From an uncultured Oscillospiraceae bacterium (GTDB lineage: Bacteria; Bacillota; Clostridia; Oscillospirales; Ruminococcaceae), in contig CAJTVI010000064.1 of NCBI GenBank assembly GCA_910579545.1, positions 7,450 through 14,941 on the forward strand: 7,492 bases of DNA, in the 5' to 3' direction. Shown here piece by piece: positions 5,262 through 7,492 of this stretch. Made by a program: the position numbers and the translations under genes. The notes under the pieces are model-generated. The model saw nothing but the letters and a program-made list of their open reading frames with translations. It did no database searches and was not told the DNA's origin. How positions within the stretch are numbered: the stretch's first letter is position 1; each line of letters begins with the position of its first letter.

Positions 5262-5705
5262 GATGGGGTCGTCGGAACCATCCCTGTGTCCAGCACGTCC
5301 CCTTGCTCCTCCCGTGTCCGTCTTTAACTCTCTTAATATTGTTTTTTCCTTAAATTTCATAAACACTTGAATGCCAAGTATGGCACTCCAACTGGCAATG
5401 GATATCCATTGATCCTTTGAGAAAAAGCACACTCCTCCCATGATTATCACTGTTCCAAATATAAAACGAAAGTGATTAACTGTATGTAGTAACCCATTCG
5501 CAGTTTTATATATAAACCAACTTCCTTGAAGGGTGATGGGAAAAACTACAACAAAAAATACAATAGTCCCGATAACACCTTTCCATGCAATGCTTGAGTT
5601 GAATGAATAATGTTCGGCCCAAAACAAGAAAAGAGTTTTTCCGCACAAAATTATAATAGATAAAATTATTGATTTGTTTAAATGCTTTGCTATATAGTTA
5701 AACAT
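5256..5705 (-). CDS. Small four-helix membrane protein of unknown function
   Basis: This encodes 149 aa from ATG 5703-5705, four bases after the stop of the truncated 5963 gene, so the two are likely cotranscribed. Hydrophobic segments at about 12-30, 41-60, 80-96 and 99-116 suggest four membrane passes, with a short basic N-terminus (MFNYIAKHLNK). A basic tail follows (KFKEKTILRELK). Residues 129-149 (TDTGGARGRAGHRDG and onward) are REP-derived. The last codon and stop belong to the 20-bp junction repeat, which otherwise carries the ribosome binding site and start of a lost downstream gene. No family motif is recognised. It may be the natural partner of the MKKxYxLIRG-type proteins, since both ends of this gene touch copies or traces of that family. 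Confidence 0.75.
   Translation of the reverse strand: MFNYIAKHLNKSIILSIIILCGKTLFLFWAEHYSFNSSIAWKGVIGTIVFFVVVFPITLQGSWFIYKTANGLLHTVNHFRFIFGTVIIMGGVCFFSKDQWISIASWSAILGIQVFMKFKEKTILRELKTDTGGARGRAGHRDGSDDPIL
5274..5317 (-). repeat. REP-like unit 10 (degenerate)
   Basis: Fragments ggaaccatccctgtgtcc and gtccccttg, then cccgtgtccg, recall the arms of the other units but are broken up. They encode the tail of the 5705 gene. Confidence 0.55.
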
Positions 5706-5708
5706 ATT

Positions 5709-5963
5709 CTATTCCATCTTTGAATATCCTACTGAGGCAGGGGTGAGGCAGTATTGGACTATGACTTGGCTTTCAATTTCCCGCATTACCTCAGATGTTA
5801 GTAGAATCATTCTTTCCGGGGGACATCCGTCCCCCGGTTCCCAGTGTCTTGCCCCCTGTCCGTACTCGAGATTTTCAGCAATCTTTTCCGCCGTCTTTCT
5901 GATGTCAAAAAAGGTGGTTTCTTCTTTGATTTTACCCCGGATCAACAGATAGTTTTTCTTCAT
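5709..5963 (-). pseudogene. REP-disrupted truncated paralog of the 2004 gene
   Basis: The open frame is 84 codons from ATG 5961-5963, with AAAGGG shortly upstream. Residues 1-34 match the 272-aa protein at 18 of 34 positions. Residues 35-50 are translated REP sequence (unit 11). Residues about 60-75 (MREIESQVIVQYCL) resemble residues 84-98 of the 272-aa protein (QKNVIEAQLFITLSF), although the pairing is short. The simplest reading is that a REP replaced about 45 codons of the gene while keeping the frame, and that a stop then cut off the rest. The product is unlikely to keep the full-length function. It leads the minus-strand gene pair with 5705. Confidence 0.65.
5816..5861 (-). repeat. REP-like unit 11 with perfect 9-bp hairpin
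   Basis: ccgggggac (5816-5824) and gtcccccgg (5829-5837) are perfect inverse complements around a 4-base loop. They are followed by ttcccagtgtcttgccccct and gtcc, a shortened REP. It lies inside the 5963 reading frame. Confidence 0.7.
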
Positions 5964-6106
5964 ATATTTACCCTTTTAACACTTTATTAGAAGCATCGGC
6001 GGATACGTCTATTGGTCCAGCGGCAACGGCTCTTTTATCTGAAACAGGGCGACAGACATTTTTCCCAACCGTTCAAACCCGTTCCCCTGCCCCGGCGCGG
6101 CCCAGC
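5964..6106. other. Intergenic gap at the right island border
   Basis: It holds the ribosome binding site of the 5963 gene at its left end and REP unit 12. The rest is GC-rich, with a direct repeat of ccgttc near 6069-6085. I see no convincing terminator for the 7258-6107 gene and no convincing promoter for the 5963 gene. Confidence 0.5.
6021..6068 (+). repeat. REP-like unit 12 (old, degenerate)
   Basis: cggcaacggctcttttatct then gaaacagggcgacagacatt aligns over its length with the complement of unit 2 (gggacggttcttttgtctga then aacaaggggacggacatt). It is the last copy on the right, where the base composition returns to GC-rich. Confidence 0.65.
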
Positions 6107-7258
6107 TTAAAGCGCCGGCCCCAGCAGGGCGGCAACGGCAAAGCAGAGCGCCCCGATGCCCAGCGCCAGCAGGCACCAGCCCCACTGCAGGGGCACCGGG
6201 CCCCCGGCGGGCTCGAGGCCCGGCAGGGGGGCAAAGCCGGGATAGATTTTATAGACCGTGAGTTTGCGGCGTTTGCCGCTCTCGGTTTCATACGAGAGCT
6301 TCCAGCCCCATTTGGTCTCCTTGGCCAGCTGGGGGTTATAGAGCGGCAGCCCCGCAAGGGCCATGGGCGCGGTGGCCATGCCCACCACCTCCTGCGCGCC
6401 GGTGTCGGCCGGGCAGGCCATGCGCAGGGCGGCCTCCTGTGCGCGCTGGCGCTCCTCGGGGGTGAGCTTGTACCAGCGCACGGCGGTAAGGTTGACCTTT
6501 TTGTTGGTAAAATGGTGCAGGCTGTTGAGCTGGGTAAGCTGGAACCGCCAGAGCACCCCGTCGATGCGGGCAAACAGGATGGAATTGTCCTGCACATGGG
6601 CGATGCCCACGATCATGAGCAGGATGGCGCAGTAGAGCACCACCACCCCCGCGATCATCAGCGGCCCGTCGCCGGCAAACCCGCCAATGACCAAAAAGCC
6701 CAGCCCCAGCACCAGCTCCAGCACGGCCGCCAGGTTGCCGCCGGTGCGCATGGGCGCGGCCCACTGCTTAACGGGCGGGTAAAACTCGGCCTGCTGCGCG
6801 CCGCCCGGCGGCTCCTCACGGGTGGTGAGCGAACCGGTGAGCCCGCTGCGCAGCACCGGCACCGCCCCCAGCAGGGTAAACAGGTAGAGCAGCACCAGGT
6901 TGCCCCAAAAGGCGGCGCCGTCCACCGCGTGCTCGCGCAGCAGCGCCGGCACGGCCAGAAACACATCCCACACCGGGATGCCGTAGCTAAGCGCAATTTC
7001 AATGGCAAAATCCAGCTGGTTGGCAAGGTAGGTCATTACCAGCACCAGCACGATCGACGCGCCAGCGCCCTTTTTGCTTAAAACGCCGGCAAACCGCTCG
7101 TACCCTTTGAGCGAAAACAGGGCCATGACCACCCCCGAAATGGCGGACACATACCCCAGCCGGCTGATCAAAAGGATGCAGGCCACCCCCAGCAGCGAGC
7201 CGAGCAAGGCCCCCAAGAGCCCCTTGGCAAAGTGTTCCTGTTTTTGCGGTTCCATCAT
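6107..7258 (-). CDS. Multi-pass membrane protein of unknown function
   Basis: This encodes 383 aa from ATG 7256-7258, or 382 aa from the next codon. GGAGGAGG (complement of 7263-7270) lies four bases before the first ATG and seven before the second, so the second may be the true start. Hydrophobic segments lie at about 12-32, 36-50, 67-90, 118-137, 176-194, 199-220 and 357-380. A soluble stretch at 221-356 carries Trp- and Lys-rich parts (RWYKLTPEER, KETKWGWKLSY). The 'GLLGALLGSLLG...SLKGYERFAG.LSKKG' N-terminus resembles uncharacterised membrane proteins of gut Clostridia; no transport or catalytic motif is visible. The gene is GC-rich and REP-free, hence host-like and not part of the island. 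A 35-bp palindrome upstream (7294-7328) may control it. Confidence 0.85.
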   Translation of the reverse strand: MMEPQKQEHFAKGLLGALLGSLLGVACILLISRLGYVSAISGVVMALFSLKGYERFAGVLSKKGAGASIVLVLVMTYLANQLDFAIEIALSYGIPVWDVFLAVPALLREHAVDGAAFWGNLVLLYLFTLLGAVPVLRSGLTGSLTTREEPPGGAQQAEFYPPVKQWAAPMRTGGNLAAVLELVLGLGFLVIGGFAGDGPLMIAGVVVLYCAILLMIVGIAHVQDNSILFARIDGVLWRFQLTQLNSLHHFTNKKVNLTAVRWYKLTPEERQRAQEAALRMACPADTGAQEVVGMATAPMALAGLPLYNPQLAKETKWGWKLSYETESGKRRKLTVYKIYPGFAPLPGLEPAGGPVPLQWGWCLLALGIGALCFAVAALLGPAL

Positions 7259-7262
7259 GCTT

Positions 7263-7270
7263 CCTCCTCC
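7263..7270 (-). promoter_or_regulatory. Strong ribosome binding site of the 7258 gene
   Basis: The complement reads GGAGGAGG. Its distance favours the second of two adjacent ATG codons (seven bases) over the first (four bases). Confidence 0.75.
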
Positions 7271-7293
7271 AATGCTCCCGCTTTTTCGGGCAC

Positions 7294-7328
7294 ATTATAC
7301 CGCGAACGCGCAGCGTGAGCGGTATAAT
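7294..7328. promoter_or_regulatory. 35-bp palindrome with two outward/inward TATAAT arms
   Basis: ATTATACCGC (7294-7303) and GCGGTATAAT (7319-7328) are perfect inverse complements. Inside them ACGC (7306-7309) and GCGT (7313-7316) pair around the same centre at 7311. Each outer arm contains a -10-like TATAAT, one per strand. Position 35-70 bases before the 7258 start suggests a promoter/operator. No good -35 hexamer is seen at 17 bases, so it may instead be only a binding site or hairpin. Confidence 0.45.
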
Positions 7329-7492
7329 TGCCGATTTCGCCGGCCGCCCCGGCAGGGGCGGGAGGCGAACGCCTTAAAAATAAAAGGATAACAGCCGCTT
7401 TGCGGCCATTATACCATAACCGGGGCCGGTTTTCTATATGGGGCTGCCGCCCTGTTTGCATCCGCGCCCAGAAAGCGCCAACCCCCCGGCGC
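7329..7492. other. GC-rich intergenic stretch at the right edge
   Basis: No gene can be supported. It holds another minus-strand TATAAT (complement of 7408-7413) and a 14-bp palindrome, aaccggggccggtt, at 7418-7431. Confidence 0.4.

Noticed and set aside
1151..6068. A CRISPR array, suggested by many short repeats
   Set aside because: The repeats vary in length, orientation and spacing, are separated by whole genes, and no spacer-like pattern or cas gene is present.
6336..7081. Alternative frames on both strands inside the right-hand membrane gene
   Set aside because: They have Arg/Ala/Gly-rich, unstructured translations expected from shadow frames of GC-rich coding DNA. The 383-aa frame has clear membrane helices and a strong ribosome binding site.
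7255..7461. A 68-residue minus-strand frame at the right edge
   Set aside because: It runs through the palindrome and the likely regulatory region, has no ribosome binding site, and gives an unstructured product.

Overview
The window looks like an accessory region of a Gram-positive anaerobe, probably a high-GC member of the Clostridia (Oscillospirales-like). This is inferred from the style of its YD-repeat protein, its Shine-Dalgarno sites and the type of membrane protein at the right end; no marker gene confirms it. Both edges are GC-rich (6841-6900 has 42 G/C of 60). The interior from about 1350 to 6000 is AT-rich (3121-3180 has 16 G/C of 60), so it is probably an acquired or fast-evolving island.

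Layout. 1-1272: 3' part of an Rhs/YD-repeat protein gene. Its recognisable repeats stop near base 1035, and no Rhs core or toxin tip is visible. 1151-1347: a small REP-like element holding only the C-terminal end of a decayed transposase of the REP-associated (RAYT, Y1) type. 1428-4014: four AT-rich genes on the + strand, namely a membrane-anchored protein, a soluble protein of about 250-272 aa, and two small acidic or aromatic proteins. 4016-4390: a second REP-flanked transposase remnant, inverted relative to the first. 5108-4353, 5705-5256 and 5963-5709: three minus-strand genes, two polytopic membrane proteins and a truncated paralog of the + strand 2004 gene. 6021-6068: a degenerate REP at the right border of the island. 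7258-6107: a GC-rich gene for a multi-pass membrane protein, preceded by a 35-bp palindrome with two TATAAT arms.

The organising feature is a short repeat with arms like GGACAGAGGGACGGTT next to TTTTGTCT, present in about a dozen whole, partial or tandem copies. It lies between genes and at their 3' ends, where it often supplies the last codons and the stop. Two decayed RAYT ends share the same junction with it, so the repeat was probably spread by such a transposase. A perfect 20-bp repeat (stop codon, ribosome binding site and start codon) at 1988-2007 and 5242-5261, together with the paralog pair at 2004 and 5963, suggests that the two arms descend from one two-gene module. In that module a small membrane protein gene was followed by a gene for an MKKxYxLIRG protein, and REP units later eroded each copy at different places.

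How the genes work together cannot be read directly. Short orphan genes of foreign composition behind the end of an Rhs gene are typical of immunity or orphan cassettes at polymorphic-toxin loci, so that is the main working hypothesis. No gene here carries a diagnostic immunity or toxin motif that I can name.
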